The notes under the pieces were generated by a model, which saw only the letters and a program-made list of their open reading frames with translations, had not been told where the DNA came from and did not search any database. A DNA stretch of 64,000 bases from SIG440 sp045631525 (GTDB lineage Bacteria; Bacillota; Clostridia; Monoglobales; Monoglobaceae), in the NCBI GenBank assembly GCA_045631525.1, contig JAZQUY010000007.1, positions 1 to 64,000 of the forward strand, in the 5' to 3' direction. Positions 24,903 to 33,083 of this stretch are shown here, in pieces; the stretch's first letter is position 1; the number at the start of each line of letters is the position of its first letter. A program made the position numbers and the translations under genes.

Positions 24903-26126
24903 TTAAAGTGTATTTTCGGACACATTTTTGAGATAATTCAGAAGTGTGTCTTTTTTATTCTCGCATCGTTCTTCGATTACCGCAACGAGTAATTCGTTAA
25001 GGGCTGTGCCTATCATAGAGCCTGATAATCCAAGTGTATTTTTTAGGTCATTCCCGGTGATATCAAGCTGTTTATATGAAAGGCAGTCTCCGTTTGAAGT
25101 AATTTCATCAAAAATAGTCTTTGCAGGGGTTGCTTGCTCAGGGTCAAAAATGGATTTCAGAGTCAAAAGATTCTGGAAAGTATCAAATCCGGTTTGTAAA
25201 ATCATTTTTCTGACAGAAATTTTATCGTCTGGCAATGGCCCATTCCAGTGAGACAGAACGGATAAGACAACGCTTTTGACTTTGTTTGGAAATTTCATTC
25301 TGTCAAAAAAGTTTCTTGCAAGTGTCAAACAATCTTTGTCAAGCCTTGAGGCTGCCCAAATAAGGTATGCGGCAAGGCGCAGGCCTGTATCGCAGGGAAT
25401 ATTGTCAAGAATTTTTGCAAATTCCACAAAATCGTTTTTTGAGGTTTCGCCAAAGAATAACCGGCTTGTTATATCAAAGGTTTTGTTCAAAATGTTTCCC
25501 GGAGCATTTGAAATGAGTGTTTTAGAAAATTCAGAGGTTATTCGTTCGGCAGAAATGTTTCCGAGAAGCTTTGCACACGTTTTCATAGCGCGAAAGGTTT
25601 TTATCTCAATTTCAAAATCAATCTGCGCGGCAAAACGTATAGCACGTATAATCCGGAGACTATCTTCGCTGAAACGCACTTTGGGGTCACCCACAGCACG
25701 TATTATGCCGCATTTCAGGTCTTTCTGCCCACCAAATGGGTCGATTAAGCCTGGGTTGGGATTATATGCCATAGCGTTCACAGAAAAGTCTCTGCGGCTC
25801 AAATCGTCTTCTATATTCGCTGAAAAAGTTACCCTTTCAGGGTGACGGTTGTCTTTATATTCACCATCAATCCGGAATGTTGTGATTTCAAGGGGCACAT
25901 CATCAATAATTACTGTGACAGTGCCATGCTTTATTCCGGTAAGAATAATTTTTTCAGATTGAAAAATACGCTGCACGTCCTTAGGCGAGGCGGAGGTTGT
26001 GATATCCCAGTCGGAGGGAGATTTTCCAAGAAGTGAGTCCCTGACGCAACCGCCAACCACATATGCCGAAAATCCTGAATCTTCAATTTTTGAAATTGCA
26101 TATGACACATATTGGGGGAGAATCAT
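24903..26126 (-). CDS. cca: CCA tRNA nucleotidyltransferase
   Basis: Adds or repairs the 3'-CCA end of tRNAs. The 407-residue class II enzyme has YVVGGCVRDSLLG near residue 21. The catalytic DWDITTSA pair of Asp residues and the RRDFSVNAMAYNP motif near residue 110 follow, then ALRIIRA-like SEDSLRIIRAIRFAAQ. All define the poly(A) polymerase/CCA family. Most tRNA genes here already encode CCA, so repair may be its main role. It overlaps the upstream HATPase-like gene by 4 bp. Confidence 0.95.
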   Translation of the reverse strand: MILPQYVSYAISKIEDSGFSAYVVGGCVRDSLLGKSPSDWDITTSASPKDVQRIFQSEKIILTGIKHGTVTVIIDDVPLEITTFRIDGEYKDNRHPERVTFSANIEDDLSRRDFSVNAMAYNPNPGLIDPFGGQKDLKCGIIRAVGDPKVRFSEDSLRIIRAIRFAAQIDFEIEIKTFRAMKTCAKLLGNISAERITSEFSKTLISNAPGNILNKTFDITSRLFFGETSKNDFVEFAKILDNIPCDTGLRLAAYLIWAASRLDKDCLTLARNFFDRMKFPNKVKSVVLSVLSHWNGPLPDDKISVRKMILQTGFDTFQNLLTLKSIFDPEQATPAKTIFDEITSNGDCLSYKQLDITGNDLKNTLGLSGSMIGTALNELLVAVIEERCENKKDTLLNYLKNVSENTL

Positions 26127-26956
26127 AGAGTTTCCTCCTCGAATTCGCTTGGGATATGCGAAGAACTGCCAATAATATCTTCAAAGATTTCTTTGTAAAC
26201 TCGTATGGCAGGGATATAAATAGCAGGTGAGTTCGCAGCTATTGGTAAGTCTTTTGGGAATTTGGGCAATATTATGTCATAACGATTGCCGCTTTTCAAG
26301 GCTTTATAGGAGAAACTGCCATCCATATCGAAAATAATTTTGTCGGCTACATCGAGGGAAAATGATATAAGGGTGTCACGAGTTGAGATGAAACCTGACA
26401 AAGGTGGGTTTCCTGCACGTAAGTTTTCTGTAATCAATGGATTTATCAAATTACCGTTGTCTTTTATGTGAAATTGAAGGTGGTCTTTCAGTTCTTTTAC
26501 GGAAAGATTTATTCTGGTAGTTTTGTGGGTGTTGGTTTCTCCGCTCCTTATAGAGCAGTAAAGGAGATTTAAAAAGGCAAACTCGAATTTTGCCTGATTT
26601 ACTGTGACCGGAAAATCACATATTGAATCAGGGTCACAGTCAATTTTCAGCGAAATGCTGTTTGCAACGGTATCCGTAAGAGTCTTAGCTATGCCTGAGA
26701 GAATGTCTTCGGGATTGAAGCTTTGCAGCCTTTGCGTAAGAGAAGAATTTTCCTGAGTGAGAATGTGCTCAAAAATATTACAAATACGGTTTGCGTGGAG
26801 TGTACAAAGATTTGCCGATGCCAGTTGTTCATAACAGAACAGAGGAAGATTTGCTGTTGTCTGCACCTTTTCAATGGCGTCGTGACAACAAAAAGCAAAC
26901 TGACTTATGGCTGCAATGAATGTTCTTTCAAGTGATCTATTTGCGTTTCTTTTCAT
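26123..26956 (-). CDS. Degenerate histidine-kinase-like HATPase protein, function unknown
   Basis: A 277-residue soluble protein I cannot name. The layout looks like a shortened sensor kinase. A helical region (residues about 40-75) resembles a dimerisation domain but has no recognisable H-box. From residue 80 the sequence follows the HATPase fold: FEFAFLNLLYCSIRSG occupies the N-box position but lacks the usual NA pair, HIKDNGNLINPLI matches the G1 region only partly, and FSLDVADKIIFDMDGSFSY replaces the glycine-rich G2. ATP binding is therefore doubtful. The stop overlaps the cca start (ATGA type), so the two are co-translated. RBS AAAGGAGG is 12 bases from the ATG. Confidence 0.6.
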   Translation of the reverse strand: MKRNANRSLERTFIAAISQFAFCCHDAIEKVQTTANLPLFCYEQLASANLCTLHANRICNIFEHILTQENSSLTQRLQSFNPEDILSGIAKTLTDTVANSISLKIDCDPDSICDFPVTVNQAKFEFAFLNLLYCSIRSGETNTHKTTRINLSVKELKDHLQFHIKDNGNLINPLITENLRAGNPPLSGFISTRDTLISFSLDVADKIIFDMDGSFSYKALKSGNRYDIILPKFPKDLPIAANSPAIYIPAIRVYKEIFEDIIGSSSHIPSEFEEETL

Positions 26957-26990
26957 GGTGTAAAAAATCCTCCTTTAAACTGTTAATAAA

Positions 26991-27019
26991 AGTATACCAC
27001 AAAAAGGAAAAATCTTCAA
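26991..27019 (-). promoter_or_regulatory. Promoter of the HATPase-cca operon
   Basis: On the minus strand TTGAAG (27019-27014), 17 bp, TATACT (26996-26991), about 35 bp before the ATG at 26956. Confidence 0.75.
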
Positions 27020-27161
27020 TCTAAATAAAGAAAATGAGGGAACATACAGCAAAAATAAAAATTTTTTTGACTTGAAGTTGGAGCAAACAAGAGTAAATAT
27101 AAGAAAAATGAAGAAAAACGGACTTTGTATATAGCTAAATTAAATTATTTAAAAAAAGGGG

Positions 27162-27190
27162 TTGACAAAAGAAAAAATTAGTATTATAAT
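27162..27190 (+). promoter_or_regulatory. Consensus promoter of rplM-rpsI
   Basis: TTGACA at 27162-27167 and TATAAT at 27185-27190 with a 17-bp spacer. It implies a 5' leader of about 160 nt before rplM. Confidence 0.9.
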
Positions 27191-27242
27191 TGGATATGCT
27201 GCGCGAAGAGTGATACGTTGCAAAGGCGAAAATGTCTTGTCA

Positions 27243-27334
27243 TTCAGACTGCAGAAAAAATAAAAATGAGTTTACGGCGGACTGTGGACAAACTCACATA
27301 TATGATTTGTGTGTGGCTTTGTCCATAGTCTGAA
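27243..27334 (+). promoter_or_regulatory. Structured rplM leader, candidate L13-type autoregulatory element
   Basis: GACTGTGGACAAA (27280-27292) pairs with TTTGTCCATAGTC (27318-27330), leaving a 25-nt apical part that can pair further. TTCAGACT (27243-27250) is perfectly complementary to AGTCTGAA (27327-27334), overlapping the 3' arm, so two folds compete. Ribosomal protein L13 leaders are known in Firmicutes upstream of rplM; I could not confirm that this matches the published consensus. Confidence 0.55.
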
Positions 27335-27358
27335 AGAAATGTAGGAGGTTATTTTAAA

Positions 27359-27793
27359 ATGTCAACTTATATGGCAAAAGCAAATGAGCTTGAAAAAAAG
27401 TGGTACATTATTGACGCTGCCGGCAAACCCCTTGGTCGTGTTGCTGCAAAGGCTGCTGAAATTCTCAGAGGAAAACATCGTCCGGAGTTCACACCCAACG
27501 TGAACTGTGGCGAATATGTTATCATCATTAACGCAAAAGACGCTGTTCTTACAGGCAAAAAGCTTGAACAGAAGAAATGGTACAGACACACAGGTTATAT
27601 CGGTCACCTCAAGGAAGTGGCTTACAAAGATATGATGGCAGAAAACCCTGAAAAAGCTATGGAGCTTGCTGTTTCTGGCATGCTTCCCCACAACACTTTG
27701 GGCAGACAGGCACTCAAGATGCTCAAGGTATACAAAGATGCAAATCACAATCATGCGGCACAGTCACCGGTTGAGTGGACTGGCGAGATATAA
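27359..27793 (+). CDS. rplM: 50S ribosomal protein L13
   Basis: A 144-residue ribosomal protein. KWYIIDAAGKPLGRVAAKAAEILRGKHRPEFTP near residue 14 and KKWYRHTGYIGHLKEV and GMLPHNTLGRQALKMLKVY are strongly conserved L13 segments. GGAGG lies ten bases before the ATG. It is first in the rplM-rpsI operon, 16 bp before rpsI. Confidence 0.98.
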   Translation: MSTYMAKANELEKKWYIIDAAGKPLGRVAAKAAEILRGKHRPEFTPNVNCGEYVIIINAKDAVLTGKKLEQKKWYRHTGYIGHLKEVAYKDMMAENPEKAMELAVSGMLPHNTLGRQALKMLKVYKDANHNHAAQSPVEWTGEI

Positions 27794-27809
27794 GGGGAGG
27801 TAGAAAGTT

Positions 27810-28208
27810 ATGGCAAACGCAGTTCAGTATTACGGAACAGGTAGAAGAAAAGAATCTGTTGCCAGAGTCAGACTCGTACCCGGCAACGGAACAATTACTA
27901 TAAACAAAAGAGACATTGACGATTACTTTGGTCTTGAAACACTCAAAACTATCCTTCGTCAGCCATTGGTTCTCACAGGAACACTTGGCAAGTTTGACGT
28001 TTTGGTAAACGTTAAAGGTGGCGGCTTCACGGGTCAGGCAGGTGCTATCCGTCATGGTATCGCACGTGCACTCCTCGAAGTTGATGAAGAAGCTTTCCGT
28101 GCAACCCTCAAGGCTGCTGGTTACCTCACACGTGACCCAAGAATGAAGGAAAGAAAGAAATACGGACTCAAGGCTGCTCGTCGTGCACCTCAGTTCTCAA
28201 AGAGATAA
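27810..28208 (+). CDS. rpsI: 30S ribosomal protein S9
   Basis: A 132-residue ribosomal protein. YYGTGRRKESVARVRLVPG at the N-terminus, VKGGGFTGQAGAIRHGIARAL near residue 70, and the C-terminal tail KAARRAPQFSKR that reaches the decoding site are all typical. The final Lys-Arg is intact. GGGGAGG lies upstream. A strong hairpin terminator follows. Confidence 0.98.
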   Translation: MANAVQYYGTGRRKESVARVRLVPGNGTITINKRDIDDYFGLETLKTILRQPLVLTGTLGKFDVLVNVKGGGFTGQAGAIRHGIARALLEVDEEAFRATLKAAGYLTRDPRMKERKKYGLKAARRAPQFSKR

Positions 28209-28224
28209 ATTTTTATCGCTTATC

Positions 28225-28257
28225 AAAATCCCACAACTTTGGTTGTGGGATTTTTCT
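28225..28257 (+). terminator. Terminator of rplM-rpsI
   Basis: AAAATCCCACAAC and GTTGTGGGATTTT form a 13-bp stem with a short TTTG loop, followed by T-rich sequence. Confidence 0.92.
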
Positions 28258-28410
28258 TTATGCGGATTGAAAAATCAAAATATTAAAAATAACCTTTTTC
28301 AATTGCTTCTGCATAAGTTAAGTGTTATGAATTTTTTGAAAAATCTTAAAATAGTGTAAAAATGGGGGAAAATACATTAAATTTGTTAGTGGTTATTTTT
28401 TTTCTAACGA

Positions 28411-28419
28411 TGCTATAAT
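28411..28419 (+). promoter_or_regulatory. Extended -10 promoter of the SLH gene
   Basis: TGCTATAAT is an extended -10 box. No good -35 is visible 17 bp upstream, which fits a promoter of the extended -10 class or one needing an activator. Confidence 0.6.
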
Positions 28420-28490
28420 GTAAGTGTATAGTTGTTTGTAATTGGAAAACTATTATTGAGTTATTTTATTTTCACATTTGATTTATTTTA

Positions 28491-28543
28491 TGCGGTTTTT
28501 GCCGATTACCCGAAAGGGTTTCATCCCCACGGTGAAAAACGCA
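28491..28543 (+). promoter_or_regulatory. Structured leader RNA element, class unknown
   Basis: TGCG-G-TTTTT pairs with AAAAA-CGCA (single bulged G). Inside, CCG (28502-28504) pairs with CGG (28530-28532), and ACCC-GAAA-GGGT is a GNRA-capped hairpin. An unpaired stretch TTCATCCCCA remains. I could not match it to a riboswitch class I know; c-di-GMP classes do not fit. Confidence 0.45.
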
Positions 28544-28607
28544 GTATAATAAATACGACATCTTGATTTTGCTTAATAAAAATTATTCCAAGAAAGGATG
28601 AAAAATT

Positions 28608-30203
28608 ATGAAAAAACTTTTGAGCATTATGCTCGCAGTTGCTATGGTTCTCACCACTGTCATAATTCCGGTAAGCGTATCAGCTGATGCTGCTTCATTT
28701 GACGGCGATTATGTTAAAGGCGATACGCTTCTTGCGACCTTTGACGCAAGCAATGAGGATGATGTAAAACAGCTTATTTCATCGAATGGTGAAGTGCAGA
28801 CAGCAACATTTGCCGGTGAAACCTATGCGTATACAAGCAAAGTAGATACTTCGTCTCAACTTCAAATACCGCAAATATTGCCAACTCTTTCAGACACTGA
28901 GTCTGTATTTGTAAAGCTTCGTCTTCATGCAGCTTATGATAATGGTACTGGCAAAACTATATACGTGTACACACAAAACTCCGGCAATGCCAGAGCCGGA
29001 CTTAGTACGGTAGATGAAGCATTGACGAATAAGGTTGATAATGATTCTACTAGTGCTCCGGGTATGGATATAATTCTGGAAATGAAGGCCGGTGGCTTTG
29101 ATGTCTACACAAAGGCAGATGGTTCTGATGTGTGGTCGAAGGATTATACACTCAAAGGATATCAGTCTAATTCAGGAAACGATAAGCTTTGTCTTTGGTA
29201 TGGCGTGGCTGTAAGCAGTGTAAAGGTATACAAAAAGAATTTTAGTGCAGCGGCAGGTGCTGCAGCTAACTGCGGTGACGGTGACTATGTATTGGCGACA
29301 TTTGATGCCAGCAATGCGAATGACCGTGCTATGCTTACTGTAGATAATGGCTCTGTACAGACCACAACATTTGGAGATGGAACATATGCCCATGCGGAAA
29401 GTGGCAACTGGCTTCAAGTACCCCAGATATCACCCGCTATCCCAGATACAGGGTCTGTATATGTAAAATACCAGCTTCATGCCATTGATGATAATGGAGC
29501 AGGCAAGGTTCTATATCAGTACACACAAAGTTCCGGAGGCAGAAGAGCCAGCAGGACTTTGAATAATACTGAAATCGGAAATAACAGACTTCTTACAAGC
29601 TCTGCTGCCGGCGTGGAGGTAATTTTTGAATTCACAGCAGACGGTCACACCAACTATGTGAGAACAGCAGGCGATGATGAAATATGGACATTGCTTGAAG
29701 AAACAAAGACATATTCCCAAAATGCTTCACTCCAAATACTCAATCTTCAGTATGGTCTTGGTATAAGCAAGGCTGTTGTATACAAAAAGGTTGATGCTGC
29801 GACAAGCGCATTCAATGCTGCATCAAAGAATAACGATGCAACAGCTATGGGAACAGCTCTCTCAACCTATGCTACAAATTACGGCATTAATTTGACAAAG
29901 CTTGATAATGTGACAAATGACAATGCAGTTTATGCAAGATTGTTCAATAAGAACTTTGCAACAGCTGCAGAGGTTGCTGCTGTATTTGATGCGGCTGTTA
30001 CAGCTCAGATTGGCGCAGAATTTGACGGCGACTATGTTGAAGGCGAAGATGAAATCATTTTGACACTTGATACAAGCACGATTACCACCTCAACGGATGG
30101 TGCAACTATTGAGTCAGCTATATGCAGATGGTACATATGTGTATGCAAATGGTACAAACGCGTATGCGACCATTCCGGTGAAACCCACACTTCCAACGGG
30201 TGA
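28608..30203 (+). CDS. SLH surface protein, N-terminal segment (frame 1)
   Basis: Signal peptide MKKLLSIMLAVAMVLTTVII with cleavage likely after VSADA. Two copies of a roughly 180-residue domain follow, each opening with a LLATFDASN/VLATFDASN motif and containing VKLRLHA/VKYQLHA and YTQNSG/YTQSSG. They look like concanavalin-type beta sandwiches, possibly carbohydrate binding; this is inference. A helical segment AFNAASKNNDATAMGTALS then leads into a third repeat that starts IILTLDTST and is cut. Residues after about codon 504 (position 30120) are out of frame and not meaningful. Confidence 0.75.
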   Translation: MKKLLSIMLAVAMVLTTVIIPVSVSADAASFDGDYVKGDTLLATFDASNEDDVKQLISSNGEVQTATFAGETYAYTSKVDTSSQLQIPQILPTLSDTESVFVKLRLHAAYDNGTGKTIYVYTQNSGNARAGLSTVDEALTNKVDNDSTSAPGMDIILEMKAGGFDVYTKADGSDVWSKDYTLKGYQSNSGNDKLCLWYGVAVSSVKVYKKNFSAAAGAAANCGDGDYVLATFDASNANDRAMLTVDNGSVQTTTFGDGTYAHAESGNWLQVPQISPAIPDTGSVYVKYQLHAIDDNGAGKVLYQYTQSSGGRRASRTLNNTEIGNNRLLTSSAAGVEVIFEFTADGHTNYVRTAGDDEIWTLLEETKTYSQNASLQILNLQYGLGISKAVVYKKVDAATSAFNAASKNNDATAMGTALSTYATNYGINLTKLDNVTNDNAVYARLFNKNFATAAEVAAVFDAAVTAQIGAEFDGDYVEGEDEIILTLDTSTITTSTDGATIESAICRWYICVCKWYKRVCDHSGETHTSNG

Positions 30204-32721
30204 GGATAAGCTATTTTTGAAATTCCGCACTCACGCAACAGATGATGCGGGATATGCACATACATATATGTATTTCAATCACTCAGGCACAGGACCAATG
30301 AGAATTACAGGTAATTTCAGTACTTTTCTTCCTGAAGCAGGTATTTCGTTCAGTACAACCGCTCCGGGTGTAGATAATATTTATGAAGTAACTGCTACAG
30401 GTTATAAGCACTATGCAAAGTCTGTTGGCACTGACAGTTGGATATTTGTCAGAGAAGGCGAATTTGCTACCGGTGGTGAAGGACAATTCCAGATGGGTGG
30501 CAGCATGGGTATCAGCAGCTATATTGCATACACAAAGCTTGACTCGCGTGTAAAGGCTGTCAATGAGATTACATCAGCGTCAGATATGGAAACGGCTGTA
30601 ATGACAACATATAGTGACGCCATTGGAACAAGCGCATCTGATTTGACAGGTGTTCAAAACCGTACAGCAGTTTTTGAAAAGATGGTTGAAAAAAGACCCT
30701 TTGAAAGTCTTGGGGATATTCGTGAAAAGCTTCTGACAACAGTAGTAGCACAGAAGGCTCTTGAGCATGTGTTGTTGAATGATTCTGATATTCTCGCAGA
30801 AAATGACAAGGTATATGTGAGTGAACCCTTCGATGCTATGAGTTCTCAAATAAGCATAGCCGGGAATATTACAGTAAGTAACGGAGAGGCTTATGTGGCA
30901 ACCGATGGCGATCTTTTCCTCCCTGTTGCTGGTGGTATGAAAGGAAAGATAGCGCGAATAGTCTTCAAACCGGATAATGAAACAACGCTGCTTAATATTA
31001 TGTGCTATGATGTTTATGTGGATGCAAACACGCCAAACCGCTATTACAAATCATTGAGAGGTCTTCCCAATGCTTGGCATGAGGCTATTATGTATGCATA
31101 TGAGGATTCTACATATTTGTGGTACAGAAATATTGATGCAAACGGCGCATGGCAGTCGACCGAAATCGGAAGCAAAAGTATCCATAATACCGCTGGGTAT
31201 ATTGGTATAAGATTGATAAACAATTACGGTGGCGTGACCTATGACGAGGTTATAGCATACAACGATTTCTATTCAGGTTATAGTGTCACAGAAAATGGTA
31301 ACAACATTGAACTGGACGGTAAGTTATACTACAGCATTCCCGGAGTTGAAAAATCAAGAAATGCTCAGTTTATATTTGCTACCTACAACAAACAGTATGG
31401 TTATACATCCCTTGTTGATATTACCAAAAAGACCGTGGTACCGGCAACAGAGGAAATTGTTGACAAGACTTATTCATACAACGCAACCACAGATAACTAT
31501 GCGGTTATGTTATGGGATAGCACAGACACAGGTATTGTACTCGGCGAGATTAGTGGATACAAAACACCAAACAAGCTTGGAGAGGCTGAAGAAAGCACAC
31601 TTGGAGAAGGTGTGATTGACTTTGCGAGACATTTCAATGATGCTATTATTTCGGGCAATGTCGGTCAGGACTACGTAAGTACACCGGTTACTATTTCTAT
31701 AGCTGACGCAGGAGGTACAGTTGTTGCTGCAGCTCAGACGACAACAAACCTGAAGGGCGCATTTGAGGTTAATATAGGAATTGATGCAGGCAACTTAGCC
31801 GGCGGAAGCTATACAGTTAAGGTAAGATGCAAAGATGTGGAAGATAGCGATACAGTTAACCTTTGCGGAACAGACGTGAATTACAATGCAATCAGTTCTG
31901 CAGCTGATTTGGTAACTGCAATTGGGAACTATGTTGACCCTGAAATAAAGGCTTTCTTCAGTGATGCGAGTGACACAGTAGCTTATGATAAGTTCCTTGA
32001 TATAAAGGGTGAAGGAGCTTTTGCAAACTTCTTTGAATTCAAGGCTGCTGTTGATGAGGCGGTTTCATATACTAAAAGCTTTAGAGAACTTTTGACTGCA
32101 TTGAATACAGCTGTTGCTGCTGAGAGATGGGCAGACGTTCAGAAATTGATTAAAATTGAATACAGAGAATTGCTTGAACTTCCGGCAAATCCTACAGACG
32201 GTATAAATGATGAGATGACGCTCTTCAGTCGAATGATAAAAGACAAAGATGGAAATCTTATTGTATATACAACTGCTGAAGGAATTGTTGGTAGCTTCAA
32301 TGCTGCTGTAACCGCTCAAAAGGCTGCTGAAACGCCACCTGCCGGCGGCAACAAGCCCATCGGTGGTGGCGGTGGTGCCGGTGGCGGCGGTGGTGCTGGT
32401 GCTGGTGACAGCCTTGGCTTTGGCAAAGATATTATTAAAGACAAGCCATCACAGGAACAAATTGATGAAATGATTGGAGCAGCAGAAAAAGGAATCTTCA
32501 AAGATATTTTGGGAGTTCCTTGGGCAGAAGAAAGTATCGAATCTCTTTATAATAAAGGAATTGTTGCCGGTGACGGCAGTGGCAATTTCTATCCAAACAA
32601 CAGTGTGAAGCGTGAAGAATTCCTTAAAATGATACTTTTGGCTGCGGGCATACCTATTGATGAAACAGGCGATTTGAAATTCAAAGATGTTGACAGAATG
32701 AGTGGTATTTGGCTTATGTAA
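30119..32721 (+). CDS. SLH surface protein, middle segment (frame 2)
   Basis: Resumes the third repeat with YADGTYVYANGTNAYATIPV and LFLKFRTHATDD, aligning with the two upstream copies. A different beta-rich region follows (about 30800-31600), with a Big-like stretch VTISIADAGGTVVAAAQTTT. Several helical linkers of one type come next, for example NAISSAADLVTAIGNYVDP and ALNTAVAAERWADVQKL. Then a Gly-rich hinge (32340-32430) and the first SLH domain FKDILGVPWAEESIESLYNKG. The second SLH starts FKDVDRMS before the frame is lost. The open frame extends upstream to 30067, but homology begins near 30119. Confidence 0.75.
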
Positions 32722-33083
32722 ATACTGCTTACCAAAATGGAATTATCAATGGCGTAAGTGATACAGAGTTTGGTATCGGTGAAAATATTACCCGAGCTGA
32801 TATGGTTGTTATGATGAACAGGGTTCTTGACAAATGTAATGTTGAGCTTCAATCTATCAGACCTGCTGTGATATTTGACGATTATGAAAAGATTCCATCT
32901 TATGCGGGAACAAGCATTACAACTCTTTATATGGCAGGACTTATTGAAGGCACAGGCAACAATATGTTTACCCCTGCAAGTACTGCTACAAAAGCAGAAG
33001 CTGCTGTTGCAATCAACAGAATTCTTCAGCTTTTAACCAATCGATATGGGAGTGAGATCAAAATGTTTTTTGAAAAGCCGTGA
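32703..33083 (+). CDS. SLH surface protein, C-terminal segment (frame 1 restored)
   Basis: Continues the second SLH domain with WYLAYVNTAYQNGIINGVSD and the ITRADMVVMMNRVL motif, then a third SLH domain IPSYAGTSITTLYMAGLIEG ending ATKAEAAVAINRIL. SLH domains bind pyruvylated secondary cell-wall polymers, so the complete protein would be attached to the wall. It has no start codon of its own. The last 51 bases overlap the 3' end of the convergent AraC-family gene. Confidence 0.75.
   Translation, partial: WYLAYVNTAYQNGIINGVSDTEFGIGENITRADMVVMMNRVLDKCNVELQSIRPAVIFDDYEKIPSYAGTSITTLYMAGLIEGTGNNMFTPASTATKAEAAVAINRILQLLTNRYGSEIKMFFEKP

Larger units (their letters stand above)
28258..28607 (+). other. 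Long AT-rich region upstream of the SLH surface protein gene
   Basis: A 350-bp stretch with no credible gene. It holds an extended -10 promoter (TGCTATAAT, with TATAAT at 28414-28419) and then a leader of about 180 nt with a structured element at 28491-28543. The first half shows nothing recognisable beyond AT-rich runs. Confidence 0.6.
28608..33083 (+). pseudogene. SLH-domain surface protein gene with two compensating frameshifts
   Basis: One gene of about 1,490 codons read in three frame segments. It encodes a secreted, cell-wall-anchored protein: signal peptide, three related beta-rich repeats, helical linker repeats, a Gly-rich hinge and three SLH domains. An extra base near 30120 moves the frame forward, and a missing base near 32702 restores it. 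Neither site is a homopolymer. The region between the shifts is long and clean, so it is either a recent pseudogene, a variable gene or two assembly errors. AAGAAAGGATG precedes the ATG. Confidence 0.8.

Noticed and set aside
28491..28543. c-di-GMP, fluoride or preQ1 riboswitch
   Set aside because: The conserved core sequences of those classes are missing; only the general hairpin layout is similar.
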